Position numbers and translations under genes: made by a program. From Marisa cornuarietis (Eukaryota > Mollusca > Gastropoda > Architaenioglossa > Ampullariidae): a stretch of DNA of 64,000 nucleotides. Shown piece after piece: positions 10,388-24,419 of the stretch. The notes below the pieces were generated by a model, which ran no database searches, was not told the DNA's origin, and saw nothing but the letters and a program-made list of their open reading frames with translations. The stretch's first letter is position 1. Each line of letters opens with the position of its first letter. The stretch lies in NCBI GenBank assembly GCA_004794655.1, contig SMMW01000511.1, positions 301,001 through 365,000 of the forward strand, read 5' to 3'.

Positions 10388-13300
10388 TCTACACATGCAA
10401 GCAGTCAGATGAGTACAAGGCAGTCAGATGAGTACAAGGCAGTCAGATGAGTACAAGGCAGTCTAAGGTGAGTACAAGGCAGTCTAACGTGAGTACAAGG
10501 CAGTCTAAGGTGAGTACAAGGCAGTCAGATGAGTACGAGGCAGTCAGATGAGTACAAGGCAGTCAGATGAGTACAAGGCAGTCTAAGGTGAGTACAAGGC
10601 AGTCTAACGTGAGTACAAGGCAGTCTAAGGTGAGTACAAGGCAGTCAGATGAGTACAAGGCAGTCAGATGAGTACAAGGCAGTCTAAGGTGAGTACAAGG
10701 CAGTCTAACGTGAGTACAAGGCAGTCTAAGTTGAGTACAAGGCAGTCAGATGAGTACAAGGCAGTCAGATGAGTACAAGGCAGTCTAAGGTGAGTACAAG
10801 GCAGTCTAACGTGAGTACAAGGCAGTCTAAGGTGAGTACAAGGCAGTCAGATGAGTACAAGGCAGTCAGATGAGTACGAGGCAGTCAGATGAGTACAAGG
10901 CAGTCAGATGAGTACAAGGCAGTCTAAGGTGAGTACAAGGCAGTCTAACGTGAGTACAAGGCAGTCTAAGGTGAGTACAAGGCAGTCAGATGAGTACAAG
11001 GCAGTCAGATGAGTACAAGGCAGTCTAAGGTGAGTACAAGGCAGTCTAACGTGAGTACAAGGCAGTCTAAGGTGAGTACAAGGCAGTCAGATGAGTACAA
11101 GGCAGTCAGATGAGTACAAGGCAGTCTAAGGTGAGTACAAGGCAGTCAGATGAGTACAAGGCAGTCTAAGGTGAGTACAAGGCAGTCTAAGATGTGTACA
11201 AGGCAGTCTAAGGTGAGTACAAGGCAGTCTAAGATGAGTACAAGGCAGTCAGATGAGTACAAGGTAGTCATATGAGTACAAGGCAGTCTAAGATGAGTAC
11301 AAGGCAGTCAGATGAGTACAAGGCAGTCAGATGAGTACAAGGCAGTCATATGAGTACAAGGCAGTCAGATGAGTACAAGGCAGTCTAAGGTGAGTACAAG
11401 GCAGTCAGATGAGTACAAGGCAGTCTAACGTGAGTACAAGACAGTCTAAGGTGAGTACAAGGCAGTCAGATGAGTACAAGGCAGTCTAACGTGAGTACAA
11501 GGCAGTCTAAGGTGAGTACAAGGCAGTCAGATGAGTACAAGGCAGTCAGATGAGTAAAAGGCAGTCTAAGGTGAGTACAAGGCAGTCATATGAGTACAAG
11601 GCAGTCAGATGAGTACAAGGCAGTCTAAGGTGAGTAGAAGGCAGTCAGATGAGTACAAGGCAGTCTAAGGTGAGTACAAGGCAGTCATATGAGTTTAAGG
11701 CAGTCATATGAGTACAAGGCAGTCTAAGGTGAGTACAAGGCAGTCAGATGAGTACAAGGCAGTCAGATGAGTACAAGGCAGTCTAAGGTGAGTACAAGGC
11801 AGTCTAAGGTGAGTACAAGGCAGTCTAACGTGAGTACAAGGCAGTCTAAGGTGAGTACAAGGCAGTCAGATGAGTACAAGGCAGTCAGATGAGTACAAGG
11901 CAGTCTAAGGTGAGTACAAGGCAGTCTAACGTGAGTACAAGGCAGTCTAAGGTGAGTACAAGGCAGTCAGATGAGTACAAGGCAGTCTAAGGTGAGTACA
12001 AGGCAGTCAGATGAGTACAAGGCAGTCTAAGGTGAGTACAAGGCAGTCTAAGATGTGTACAAGGCAGTCTAAGGTGAGTACAAGGCAGTCTAAGATGAGT
12101 ACAAGGCAGTCAGATGAGTACAAGGTAGTCATATGAGTACAAGGCAGTCTAAGATGAGTACAAGGCAGTCAGATGAGTACAAGGCAGTCAGATGAGTACA
12201 AGGCAGTCATATGAGTACAAGGCAGTCAGATGAGTACAAGGCAGTCTAAGGTGAGTACAAGGCAGTCAGATGAGTACAAGGCAGTCTAACGTGAGTACAA
12301 GACAGTCTAAGGTGAGTACAAGGCAGTCAGATGAGTACAAGGCAGTCTAACGTGAGTACAAGGCAGTCTAAGGTGAGTACAAGGCAGTCAGATGAGTACA
12401 AGGCAGTCAGATGAGTAAAAGGCAGTCTAAGGTGAGTACAAGGCAGTCATATGAGTACAAGGCAGTCAGATGAGTACAAGGCAGTCTAAGGTGAGTAGAA
12501 GGCAGTCAGATGAGTACAAGGCAGTCTAAGGTGAGTACAAGGCAGTCATATGAGTTTAAGGCAGTCATATGATTACAAGGCAGTCTAAGGTGAGTACAAG
12601 GCAGTCTACGATGAGTACAAGGCAGTCAGATGAGTACAAGGCAGTCTAAGGTGAGTACAAGGCAGTCAGATAAGTACAAGGCAGTCAGATGAGTACAAGG
12701 CAGTCTAAGGTGAGTAGAAGGCAGTCAGATGAGTACAAGCCAGTCAGATGAGTACAAGGCAGTCAGATGAGTAAAAGGCAGTCTAAGGTGAGTACAAGGC
12801 AGTCATATGAGTACAAGGCAGTCTAAGGTGAGTACAAGGCAGTCTAAGGTGAGTACAAGGTAGTCTAAGATGAGTACAAGGCAGTCAGATGAGTACAAGG
12901 CAGTCTAAGGTGAGGAGAAGGCAGTCAGATGAGTACAAGCCAGTCAGATGAGTACAAGGCAGTCAGATGAGTAAAAGGCAGTCTAAGGTGAGTACAAGGC
13001 AGTCCGATGAGTACAAGGCAGTCTTAGGTGAGTACAAGGCAGTCATATGAGTACAAGGCAGTCTAAGGTGAGTACAAGGCAGTCTAAGATGAGTACAAGG
13101 CAGTCAGATGAGTACAAGGCAGTCTAAGGTGAGTACAAGGCAGTCCGATGAGTACAAGGCAGTCTAAGGTGAGTACAAGGCAGTCATATGAGTACAAGGC
13201 AGTCTAAGGTGAGTACAAGGCAGTCTAAGTTGAGTAAAAGGCAGTCAGATGAGTACAAGCCAGTCAGATGAGTACAGGGCAGTCAGATGAGTACAAGGCA

Positions 13301-14025
13301 GTCTAAGGTGAGTACAAGGCAGTCATATGAGTACAAGGCAGTCTATGATGAGTACAAGGCAGTCTAAGATGAGTACAAGGCAGTCTAAGGTGAGTACAAG
13401 GCAGTCCTATGAGTACAAGGCAGTCATATGAGTACAAGGTAGTCTAAGTTGAGTACTAAGTAGTCTTAGGTGGGTTCAAGGCAGTCAGATGAGTACAAGG
13501 CAGTCTAAGGTGAGTACAAAGCAGTCTAAGTTGAGTACAAGGCAGTCTATGATGAGTACAAGGCAGTCTAAGATGAGTACAAGGCAGTCTAAGGTGAGTA
13601 CAAGGCAGTACTATGAGTACAAGGCAGTCTAAGATGAGTACAAGGCCATCAGATGAGTACAAGGCAGTCTAAGATGAGTACAAGGCAGTCTAAGGTGAGT
13701 ACAAGGCAGTCTAAGGTGAGTTCAAAGCAGTCTAAGTTGAGTACAAGGCAGTCTATGATGAGTACAAGGCAGTCTAAGATGAGTACAAGGCAGTCTAAGG
13801 TGAGTACAAGGCAGTCTAAGGTGAGTACAAAGCAGTCTAAGTTGAGTACAAGGCAGTCTATGATGAGTACAAGGCAGTCTAAGATGAGTACAAGGCAGTC
13901 TAAGGTGAGTACAAGGCAGTCCTATGAGTACAAGGCAGTCTAAGATGAGTACAAGGCAGTCAGATGAGTACAAGGCAGTCTAAGATGAGTACAAGGCAGT
14001 CAGATGAGTACAAGGTAGTCTAAGA
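10388..14025. repeat. 3.6-kb 19/21-bp minisatellite
   Basis: Made of two monomer types: GAGTACAAGGCAGTCAGAT (19 bp) and a 21-bp form in which the last four bases become TAAGGT, TAACGT, TAAGAT or similar. Monomers are arranged in mixed higher-order blocks, and one block recurs at an offset of 861 bp (about 11.13-11.69 kb versus 11.99-12.55 kb). The 21-bp AAGGT form contains AAGGTGAGTA, a near-ideal 5' splice site on the plus strand. Short open frames of the MSTRQSK type are by-products of the 21-bp period. It separates FkbM copies A and B. Confidence 0.97.
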
Positions 14026-15680
<1,655 letters not shown>

Positions 15681-15711
15681 CTGCGTATGTTTCAGACCTA
15701 CGCTAAGGACA

Positions 15712-17741
15712 ATGCCGTCCAATACAAAAGCAACGAGCTTTGCGATATTTTGCATTTTCATCTCGGTTCTCGTTCTCCTCATCAACTTTTATCATCTCCA
15801 TCTTAAAGAAATCTCGATGAAAAGACCCCAAGGTGATGCAAGAGTGTATCCAAAGAAAGTTGCTGGAAATAATGTCCCCGAGAACACAAGGTTGCTTTCT
15901 GTGGCGTCTATGGAAGCCCAGTCCATCATGAGAGACAGCAACGGTGTCCTCATGTCACGTGACGAGAAAGGCTGGAGGAAGTTAGAGTGCGGGCCGTCGA
16001 AACAATTCCGCCCGATCAGTTTGCCGACAGACAAAGGAAACCTCACTTTTTATGGGGTTTTGTCCGCGAAGTACGACCAGACGGTCACCGCACGTGCGCT
16101 GGAGAGCTGGATGGTTGAGAAAAGAGAAATCGAGAGTTTTCTAAATCTGTCACGTGACTTGCCCCTCATCGACGTGGGCGCCAACGTCGGGCTGGTGGCG
16201 CTGCAAGCCGCTCTCCAGAAGAGGATCGTGGTGGCCATAGAGCCCATCGCCGCCAACGCACTCCGCCTTTGTCGATCTGTTCTCGACTTCGGACACGCCG
16301 GCCTGGTGCACGTCATACTCAACGCCGTGTCGTCCAGCGAGGGAAACGTCACTCTGGCCTCACAGTCCGCTAACAGCAGCACATGGTTCAGGGTCAACGA
16401 ACCAGGCAGACAGTTCAAACACGACGAGACCCTTGCCTATGCCATCAAACTGGACCGCATCTTGGAGATGTTACCCTTCAAACGAGCAGCACTTAAGGTT
16501 AGTGTCACAAAAGATCCATCTAGCTCTCTATCTTCTTATCTATCTACCGACAGTTAACTATTGTGAGCTTCTATTCTCTAAGTATTACACAAATGGACAT
16601 GTATTTGAATATAATGGCATGTCACCATTCACAACACTGACAGCCGTCAACACCAAACAGTGTACTACGTCACACTAGTGCACCATTCACAACACTGACA
16701 GCCGTCAACACCAAACAGTGTACTACGTCACACTAGTGCACCATTCACAACACTGACAGCCGTCAACACCAAACAGTGTACTACGTCACACTAGTGCACC
16801 ATTCACAACACTGACAGCCGTCAACACCAAACAGTGTACTACGTCACACTAGTGCACCATTCACAACACTGACAGCCGTCAACACCAAACAGTGTACTAC
16901 ATGCAAACTATTCAGGTTGGACTTTAAAGAAGAAGAACGAGACATGGACAACAGACGAGGGACAAAAGAAAAAACAACATATGAACGACAGGATATGTAA
17001 GCAGCAGTACTGATGACGAGCAAAACACAAAAATGGAAAACGCAAAGAGGATCCCAGTAACAAGAACTGAGAGCATCATGATTTTGCAAAGGAAGACGAG
17101 CAGGAAAGTAGCAATAAGCGAAGAAGGGGGTTAGGGGTGGGGAAGGACTGGCATTGTGTGGACTGTTGTCAGGAGTGATGTTTAATTCAGGACAAGGTAC
17201 ATTTTCAGGCCACATTTAATTGATTCAGTTTTGGGTAGGTGGCGGATAAGGAAAGGGAGAGAGTTCCATTGTTTTGCTGAACATTAACTAAAAATCCTTT
17301 ATTTTGACACTTATTTCTTTTGCACACTTTTATTTCAGAAAAGACATTTTTATTATAGAAACAGGAATAAGACTTTTCACGAATAATAATAATTCGCTCT
17401 GACATCTTCCACCCTTCATTTTGCTTTGACTCGTCGTCCCCCACACACTGACGTGTATTTCCCCTCCCGTATGTTGTGTGGCTCACGTGACCTCTCAGAT
17501 AGACGTGGAGAGTCACGAGGGTCACGTGCTGATAGGGTCACATGATCTGTGGAAGACAGTGGACGTGCCGCTGGTGTGGATGGAGTGGGAGCATGTGAAG
17601 AGTTGCCCGATCTTTGGAGGTCAGTTTGTCGTCGACTTCATGACTGTCCGCAACTTCCGCCCGCACCACGTCATTTCCGGGAAACTTCTGGAAGGCGACT
17701 TCATGTCCTGGCCCTCCACCGTCCTGTGGCGCCGTCACTAA
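15712..17741 (+). CDS. FkbM-family methyltransferase, copy B
   Basis: Predicted membrane-anchored SAM-dependent methyltransferase. Exons are 15712-16497 and 17499-17741 (stop TAA), 342 aa. Anchor at about residues 8-25; DVGANVG from residue 154; AIEP around 176-178. The exon junction gives AALK|IDVESHEG: the Gly of the usual DVEG motif is Ser here, as in copy C, whereas copy A keeps Gly. The catalytic core (codons about 135-262) is almost identical to copy A even at silent sites, while the first 130 codons are strongly diverged and instead resemble copy C, a gene-conversion pattern. The intron carries a 58-bp repeat array and a LINE tail. The start context CTAAGGACAATG matches copy A. The substrate is unknown. 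Confidence 0.85.
16623..16902. repeat. 58-bp tandem repeat, five copies
   Basis: Five near-identical 58-bp units starting at 16623, 16681, 16739, 16797 and 16855, inside the intron of FkbM copy B. Each complete unit contains TACTACGTCACACTAGTG. The high identity indicates recent expansion. Confidence 0.97.
16905..17290 (-). mobile_element. LINE 3' fragment in FkbM copy B intron
   Basis: The stretch GGTGGCGGATA...GAGAGTTCCATTGTTTTGC (17238-17277) matches the LINE tail at 60-105. The preceding segment 16930-17110 resembles 24426-24600 (shared GACATGGACA...ACAGGA-type blocks). It is probably one truncated element with its 3' region. Boundaries are approximate. Confidence 0.6.
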
Positions 17742-18910
17742 TGAGTTTCTGAGTTACCGCACTTACTACAATAATGTTCTATGCATATGTTTACGTCGGT
17801 CATGTAAATGTTATAAGATCTTTTTGTAACTCCAAGAGTTTAGCTCAGTTAAAGGGGTTTACGTGTCCTCTTACTGGTCTACAGCCTATAAATAACTCGA
17901 ACGCGTAAAGTGACTGTCAAAAAACAATATTTAGCAAAGATTTACCGAGGAAAAGAAAAATAATTTCTGGAGAGCATGATTCTGTATTTTGCGCTCTCTT
18001 CTTTGTTAGACGCATGCGCGTCTTTTGAGATGTCCTAAAGTGTCTCCTCACATCAGAGAGCTCACAGTTTCAAGCGCATTTGTTGTCTGGGTTAGAGCTC
18101 GTAAAGATGAAATAAACTGAAATAAACTTGTTGCCTGGGTCAGAGCTCGTAAAAGTAAAGTTAAACGGTTGAAGCAGATGTTGCCTGGGTAAGAGCACTC
18201 AGTGAAATAAAAGTTTGCTGTTTCTAACGTGTGTTATATAATTGAGTACATTGACAATGGTAAGCACGTGTTTACGGGTGTGTACCATGCATGTACGAGT
18301 CTCAGTGTACTGTCCACTGTATGTCTGGAAAGTGTGAGCAGGTGACTGTGTGAGCCCAAGTGGACCGTCTACAATTATTTCGAAAATCTTAGAGACTGCG
18401 TGTCGACACGGTTGACATCTCGCTGATGTACTGCTGCGACAGTCAGCGCCGAGACTACACCAACATATTTGTAGCCACACTTCTGCTTGCACGAGAGATA
18501 CAGTCCAGAGCACCATGACTCCCAGGAAATGTTTACACAAGTCATCACAACACAACTGGTATATGAAATTTCACAAATAGCACAACAGCCTGACTGGTTA
18601 ATGAAGTTGATATTCAATGACTCCAATAACACAAAGCTGGCTGGTCTAGATGACTATAGCAACAATCAGCTAAAATAAGAACATATCGCAAGGTGTTCTG
18701 AAGATGAAAATATTTTGAATTCTGTGACACACTGGCTTGGACAATGTGCTAGTCGATGTTGGCCTTTGATACAACCTTGTTGAATGTAGACTTCATGACT
18801 GGCGCAGTGGTGCGTGTGGGATCCATGTCCGCTTGACTTTTGTTCATCAGTGAACTTGAGCGCGTGCTGGCCTTCCACTGACACTTGTGCCTTCTGTTGG
18901 ATGTTGCATT
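17742..18910. other. 3' flank of FkbM copy B
   Basis: It contains a three-copy imperfect repeat at about 18075-18215 built on GTTGCCTGGGTYAGAGCTCG, with AATAAA motifs between copies (about 18111-18122) that could end the copy B transcript. No gene was recognised in the remainder. Confidence 0.6.
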
Positions 18911-18915
18911 TTCTA

Positions 18916-19390
18916 TGGAGTGTATGACATGTTGGATATTTGTTGTATGGAGTGTATTCCGGCTTGTATGACATGTGTGATATTTGTTGTATGGAGTGTA
19001 TTCCGGCTTGTATGACATGTTGGATATTTGTTGTATGGAGTGTATGACATGTTGGATATTTGTTGTATGGAGTGTATTCCGGCTTGTATGACTTGTTGGA
19101 TATTTGTTGTATGGAGTGTATTCCGGCTTGTATGACATGTTGGATATTTGTTGTATGGAGTGTATTCCGGCTTGTATGACATGTTGGATATTTGTTGTAT
19201 GGAGTGTATGACATGTTGGATATTTGTTGTATGGAGTGTATTCCGGCTTGTATGACATGTTGGATATTTGTTGTATGGAGTATATTCCGGCTTGTATGAC
19301 ATGTTGGATATTTGTTGTATGGAGTATATTCCGGCTTGTATGACATGTTGGATATTTGTTGTATGGAGTATATTCCGGCTTGTATTTATT
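18916..19390. repeat. 44/32-bp minisatellite
   Basis: Units of 44 bp built on TGTTGGATATTTGTTGTATG plus ATTCCGGCTTGTATGACA, with interspersed 32-bp units that lack the ATTCCGGCTTGT block. About eleven units in total. Three overlapping open frames on the minus strand arise from the period and are not genes. Confidence 0.95.
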
Positions 19391-19660
19391 GTGTTGATAT
19401 ATCTCTGTACCATTGTTTGTGTGTATGTGGAGGGGTATTAATTTTGTTGATATATCTCTGTACCATTGTTTGTGTGTGTGTGTGTGTGTCGGGGGAGTAT
19501 TAATTTTGTTGATATATCTCTGTACCATTGTTTGTGTGTGTGTGTCGGGGGAGTATTAATTGTGTTGATATATCTCTGTACCATTGTTTGTGTGTGTGTG
19601 TGTGTGTCGGGGGAGTATTAATTGTGTTGATATATCTCTGTACCATTGTTTGTGGACATG
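19390..19660. repeat. ~60-bp repeat with embedded GT runs
   Basis: Four to five units containing TTGATATATCTCTGTACCAT followed by TTTGTG(TG)n and GGGGAGTATTAAT. Length differences between units come mostly from the internal GT run. Confidence 0.9.
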
Positions 19661-22600
19661 TTTTAGTCTGTTTCACTTTGTCGGTTGAGTGAATTTGTGT
19701 CTTTGAATTTCTTTGTAAAACGTATTGAGCCTTCTGTAAAGCAGGGAAATCCGCTATATAAATGCGTCGTACTGCATCGTCTTGTACAGGGAAATAGAAC
19801 TTCTCAGACACTAATCCACCTCAAAGACCTGTAGACATGTCTGAATAATTGCACGCTCGACCCATGACTTGTCAACTGCAGGTCCGTGTGACAAAGTGAA
19901 CTTCATCAGCCATGAAATGTCGGGCGTGCTTCGTCCTTAGGAACAGATGGCCACTTCACCAGCCTTGAAAAGTTCACGCTAGAAAATAAATCTTTCAGAT
20001 TTTCTTTTCGACATCATTTTATTAATTTAGAGGTCGCCGTCTTGCGAACCATCTACAGTTTTAGTCATGGAGCCTGGAGGACGAAGTTGGCCTGTTGGTA
20101 CTAAGTGGAGATAACCCAAACCGTCGGTAAAGCTGTACCTCTGGATCGTAGCTATGCCCCCACAACCAGTTCCTTTCGTCTGTATGCTACAGCCACAGGT
20201 AACAGCCCCCAAACTGTTTTCCTCGGTCTAAATTCTTTAGGAACTGATTAAAGAGACCGAGACAGACCTTTTTCGCAACTGAACTGTTCCGTCTTAACAC
20301 TGCAGCAAGAGAAGATAATTATAATATACTACATTACACATAAATAGGACTCAATAATAGATATAATAACACATGCTCCATTCCCATGTAGGTGTTACAC
20401 CTGTCGGGGAAGTATCGTGCATGTTGATGTTTCAAAGATCTTTTCTCGTGAATCGAAGGGAGGTAATTCGCTCATATGAGGGGAAAATGATGTAATTAAC
20501 CAGCGACACTTTTAACTGTGCATGTGATGGACTTCTTAACGGGGCATCTTGATTTTTCAGTGTATGTTTTCAGGAAAGTTTTTATCAACAATAACTTTAA
20601 AAATAAAAGTTATCCGTCTTTGTAATTTAGGTCAGTTCCCTGGCTTTCTTTTCATTTCTTTCATTTTTGGCGATTTTTTAAACTTTTCTGCATTCTTTGC
20701 TATTTTAAATAATTTCTTATAAAGTTACTTATCCACCCACAAGCATCATCCTACTCATATTTTTCATGTACACGTAATCATTTGTTTGTTCATTTTACCC
20801 TCGTGCTGGTAGTGGTGGTAGTCCTAGTAATGCTGGTAGTACTAGTGTGGCGGGTATGTGGTAGTAGTGTGCTCTATGTGAGTATCAAATGGTTACCAAA
20901 AACATTTCATCAATTTTAAAAAGTATTATTACTAATACTATAATGTCTATCAATACTATGTTTTTTTTTTAGGATTTTCACATTGTATTAAATTTTTTTT
21001 AAGGTAAGTCAGTTTCTTTCAAGAAGGTTAAAGAAAGATAAAAGCTTGAGTGTCACTTTTCAGATTTTAAATGTGGCGATTGTCAAAGTCGTAACATCGA
21101 TTTTTCTCTTTTCTGTTAAAGGGCAACACGAACTCAACATTTTTATAATCGGGTTACGTTCACTTGAAATTAATAATTTCAAAAATATATACTTAATTTT
21201 CAACATATAAGCTTTCAAACATCGGTATTTTAACCTGTCACTAGGAAAGCAGGAGAAAACTACTCTCCTACACTGGAGAGCTGTGTTACGTCCCATTAGT
21301 ATTTGTAACAGCGAGTGCGGCTCAGTTCAGCAAATCTGTGGATGTCTTCGAGACAAAAATAAGAAACATCACTCAGGTTGTCGTGTTCAAGAAGTGATTT
21401 TTTGCCTAAAAATGAAACAGCTAATATCGGAATACAGCCCTAACAGACTGGAACTTTATTTAGAAGCTTCGACTGAAGTTTAAATAAAAGTTCCATTCTG
21501 AATGCATTCAACTGAACAGACTAGCAAGAAAATCTTCACATCAAAATTTACTGGGCAGCCGTTACGGTCATTGCAGTCTACGTTGTATTATTACTGATTG
21601 TCTGTTACTAAGTGGGCGAAGTTGAGTTATTTTTGTCCACCTGTATTATTGTTAATAACATGTAAACGCATTTTAAATGTACATTTGTCTAAGATAAATC
21701 CCTGTATTTTTTTATTTGATAATGACCAATAAAATTTGCTAAATATTTATCGGTGTAAAAACTGTTTTCTTCCTCGTTTAGCTGCATGCAAAATTTGCTA
21801 TTAACTTGCTGATACTTGCACGTGTTCCCGTTTAAGTTCCTCACACGTCTGTCCCCTCAATTTTTTTTTTAGCTGTTTCGATCACGCACATCAATGGTGC
21901 CCTCAGACTGTCAGTTGTTGTTAGCATTATCCTGGATAAAGATACGACTGATGATGTGTTTGTGACTGTCACACGATGTTACTTGTAGACCAGACTGTGT
22001 AGAAACTGTCGATGTTGAATATCTGGTGCCTGATCTTTGTTTAAGCTTTTTACCAGCAGTTGTAGCTAGTTTTAACATCTCGTGCTTTTGTATATCTGGC
22101 ACTTCTGTAGTAATAAGATTTTTTAATTTTACTGAAAGTCCAAGACTTGCTTGTACTGTAGAAGTGACTGGATAACAATCCATTTTGAAATGTTTTGAGC
22201 AAATTCTTGAGTGCGGTGTGGGGACGAAGTTCTCACGGGACGTTCACACTAGGCAGAGACCTGTATATACACATATCTACACATATACACACACATATAT
22301 ATACATATATAACATATATACACACACATATATATAACATATATACACATATATTATATACACATCTTTGAACAAAGTTAATCCACTGGCGTTTGCTGCC
22401 ATTATCTGTAGGATTTCCTTCATGAGTACAAACTAACTCCCTCTGAGTGTCGGAGAGAACATCAGCAACAACACAATGTGTCCTGGTCTGTCTTCTCTTT
22501 TTGAGGATTGCATCTTTTCTCTTGGAATTCAGCTCGTGCAGACGACGCTATATTTAGAAATACTACCCTTTCGTCATTTCCTGTTTTGTCGACAAATCCA

Positions 22601-23190
22601 GGTGTGATTAAGACAAAAAGCATCGACATAATATTTCTCGTGCCTCATCGTCGTAAAACACTACCTGGACATGTTTTTGTGACACCTTATGCTATATTTC
22701 CAACGATTTTCGCTGGTTGCTCGTGTTGTCCTTTAACAACAGGAGCAGAAAAGCAGCTGCAGCAGATGGCATTCTGCCTTACACGTGTGCAAGATGCAGT
22801 AAAAAATGACAAGATGAATTGGGGGAAGTCTCCGGCAATAAAATTGCCTTTACTTTAGGAAGAAAACAAAGAGTGGTACAATTTGCGTGCTTTAAAGGAA
22901 ATAGTAAAGTGGCAGAGATATCACAACGACAACTTGTAAATACCCAAACAACACTCGCACGTGCAGTCGACACAAACAACACGCTCATACCGACTACACG
23001 TTTGTGCTCTTCCAATCTCTAAGGTAACCGAATAAAAACAAATTATAATTACTTTTGAGTCACAGATCAGCCATTATTGCTTTCCCTTGTACCCTTTGCA
23101 CAAAACATAGCTGCGCATGATAATGTGGCCCGCGATATATAAATATATGTGACAGTAATACTAAGTACATCTTAACATAAGTTCATTCGT
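19661..23190. other. inter-copy spacer between FkbM B and C
   Basis: No intact gene was found. Segments at about 20890-21130 and 22735-22830 recur, rearranged, at about 25330-25650 and 25685-25755. The second pair shares CACGTGTGCAAGATGCAGTA and GATGAATTGGGGGAAGTCT. This shows that the FkbM tandem duplication carried flanking DNA. A mixed (TA)/(CA) run lies at about 22260-22366. A 90-codon frame at 22183-21911 (-) is unrecognised. Confidence 0.6.
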
Positions 23191-23220
23191 GACATGGTCT
23201 GCCATTCTACACTCGCACAT

Positions 23221-23222
<2 letters not shown>

Positions 23223-23317
<95 letters not shown>
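23223..23317. repeat. (GT)n microsatellite abutting FkbM copy C
   Basis: About 47 GT units ending in TGTCAG, 14 bp before the ATG of copy C. The run has replaced or become the sequence in front of the 3' splice site; copies A and B have unrelated sequence there. Confidence 0.95.
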
Positions 23318-23318
<1 letters not shown>

Positions 23319-23331
23319 AGACCCTTGGACA

Positions 23332-23999
23332 ATGTTGCGCAAAATAAAAGCAATTCCCTGCATTCTGATCTTGGTTTTCATCCTCCTCATCAACCTTCAT
23401 CGTCTCAATCGTCAAGCAAACTCAGCTATTGGACCCAAAGATGATGAAAGAATGTATCGAAAGACAGGTGCGGGAAATAATGTTACAGATGAGAACACAA
23501 GGTTGCTTTCTGTGGCGTCTATGGAAGCCCGTTCCATTAAAACAGACAGCAACAGTGTCCTCGTGTCACGTGACGAGAAAGGCTGGAGGAAGTTAGAGTG
23601 TGGGTCGTCAAAATAATTCCGCCCGATTAGTTTGCCGACAGACATCGGAAATCTGACCTTTTATGGTTTCATGTCCGCGAAGTACGACCAGACGGTCACC
23701 AGACGTGCGCTGAAGGGCTGCTCCCCTCTCACATGCTTCACGTGACAACCCAGATAGACGTGGAGAGTCACGAGGGCCACGTGCTGGCGGGGTCACGTGA
23801 TCTGTTGGAGACGGTGGACGTGCCGCTGGTGTGGATGGAGTGGGTGCATGTGAAGGGCCACCCGACCTTTGGAGGTCAGTTTGTCGTCGACTTCATGACT
23901 GTCCGCAACTTCCGCCCGCACCACGTCATTTCCGGGAAACTTCTGGAAGGCGACTTCATGTCCTGGCCCTCCACCGTCCTGTGGCGCCGTCACCAATGA
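23332..23999 (+). pseudogene. FkbM-family methyltransferase, copy C (broken)
   Basis: The N-terminal part (anchor plus the ENTRLLSVASMEA region) is close to copy B. A nonsense codon TAA at 23614-23616 stands where copy B has CAA. About 100 bp further on, after a segment matching the copy B region before ESWMVEK, the sequence jumps directly to intron-end sequence and exon 2 (23754-23999). The whole SAM-binding core and most of the intron are therefore missing. Exon 2 itself is intact (IDVESHEG ... WRRHQ, stop TGA) and keeps its acceptor CCCAG. Catalysis is impossible without motif I. A transcript may exist but should not give an active enzyme. Confidence 0.9.
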
Positions 24000-24419
24000 G
24001 TTTCTGATCCCATCGAGTTACCGCCCATAGTAGAATAACAATATAAGTATATATTTTTGTTTTTGTGGTGTAAATGTCAGAAGATTTGAAAACGTGCCAC
24101 CCATACTTTTCTATTGTTTCTACGTTTGAAAACACTGGATTATCTAGATTTGACCAGTTATATGTTGTTGGATAACATTACTATTCTTACCTGAATAAAA
24201 TTTGCTCTTGTGGAACTGAGAACTTTGTGTATTTTTTTGGCAGATAGTTTTTAACTGTATGCACTGACGATTCCTCTGGTATCATAAAGTAAAACAAGGG
24301 CCTCAGCTTCCTTCTTATTTTTTCCAGAGTAAGTACAGATTGCAAACACAGTGAGATGTTTGTGTACTTGTTATTACTATTGCTATCATTCTCTACACTA
24401 CTAATATTAAAAGTATGAT

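Noticed and set aside
10388..14025. CRISPR-like direct repeats
   Set aside because: Monomers are contiguous with no unique spacers and the DNA is clearly eukaryotic.
18666..19528. Overlapping minus-strand frames rich in YNKYPTCHTS-like units
   Set aside because: By-product of the 44/32-bp minisatellite in several frames at once.
21911..22183. 90-codon minus-strand open frame
   Set aside because: No recognisable domain, start context or neighbouring exons; length is within chance for this AT content.
23172..23393. Poly(HT) and poly(VC) frames at (GT)n runs, here and at 3.9, 31.2, 32.3 and 35.6 kb
   Set aside because: Dinucleotide-repeat translation artefacts.
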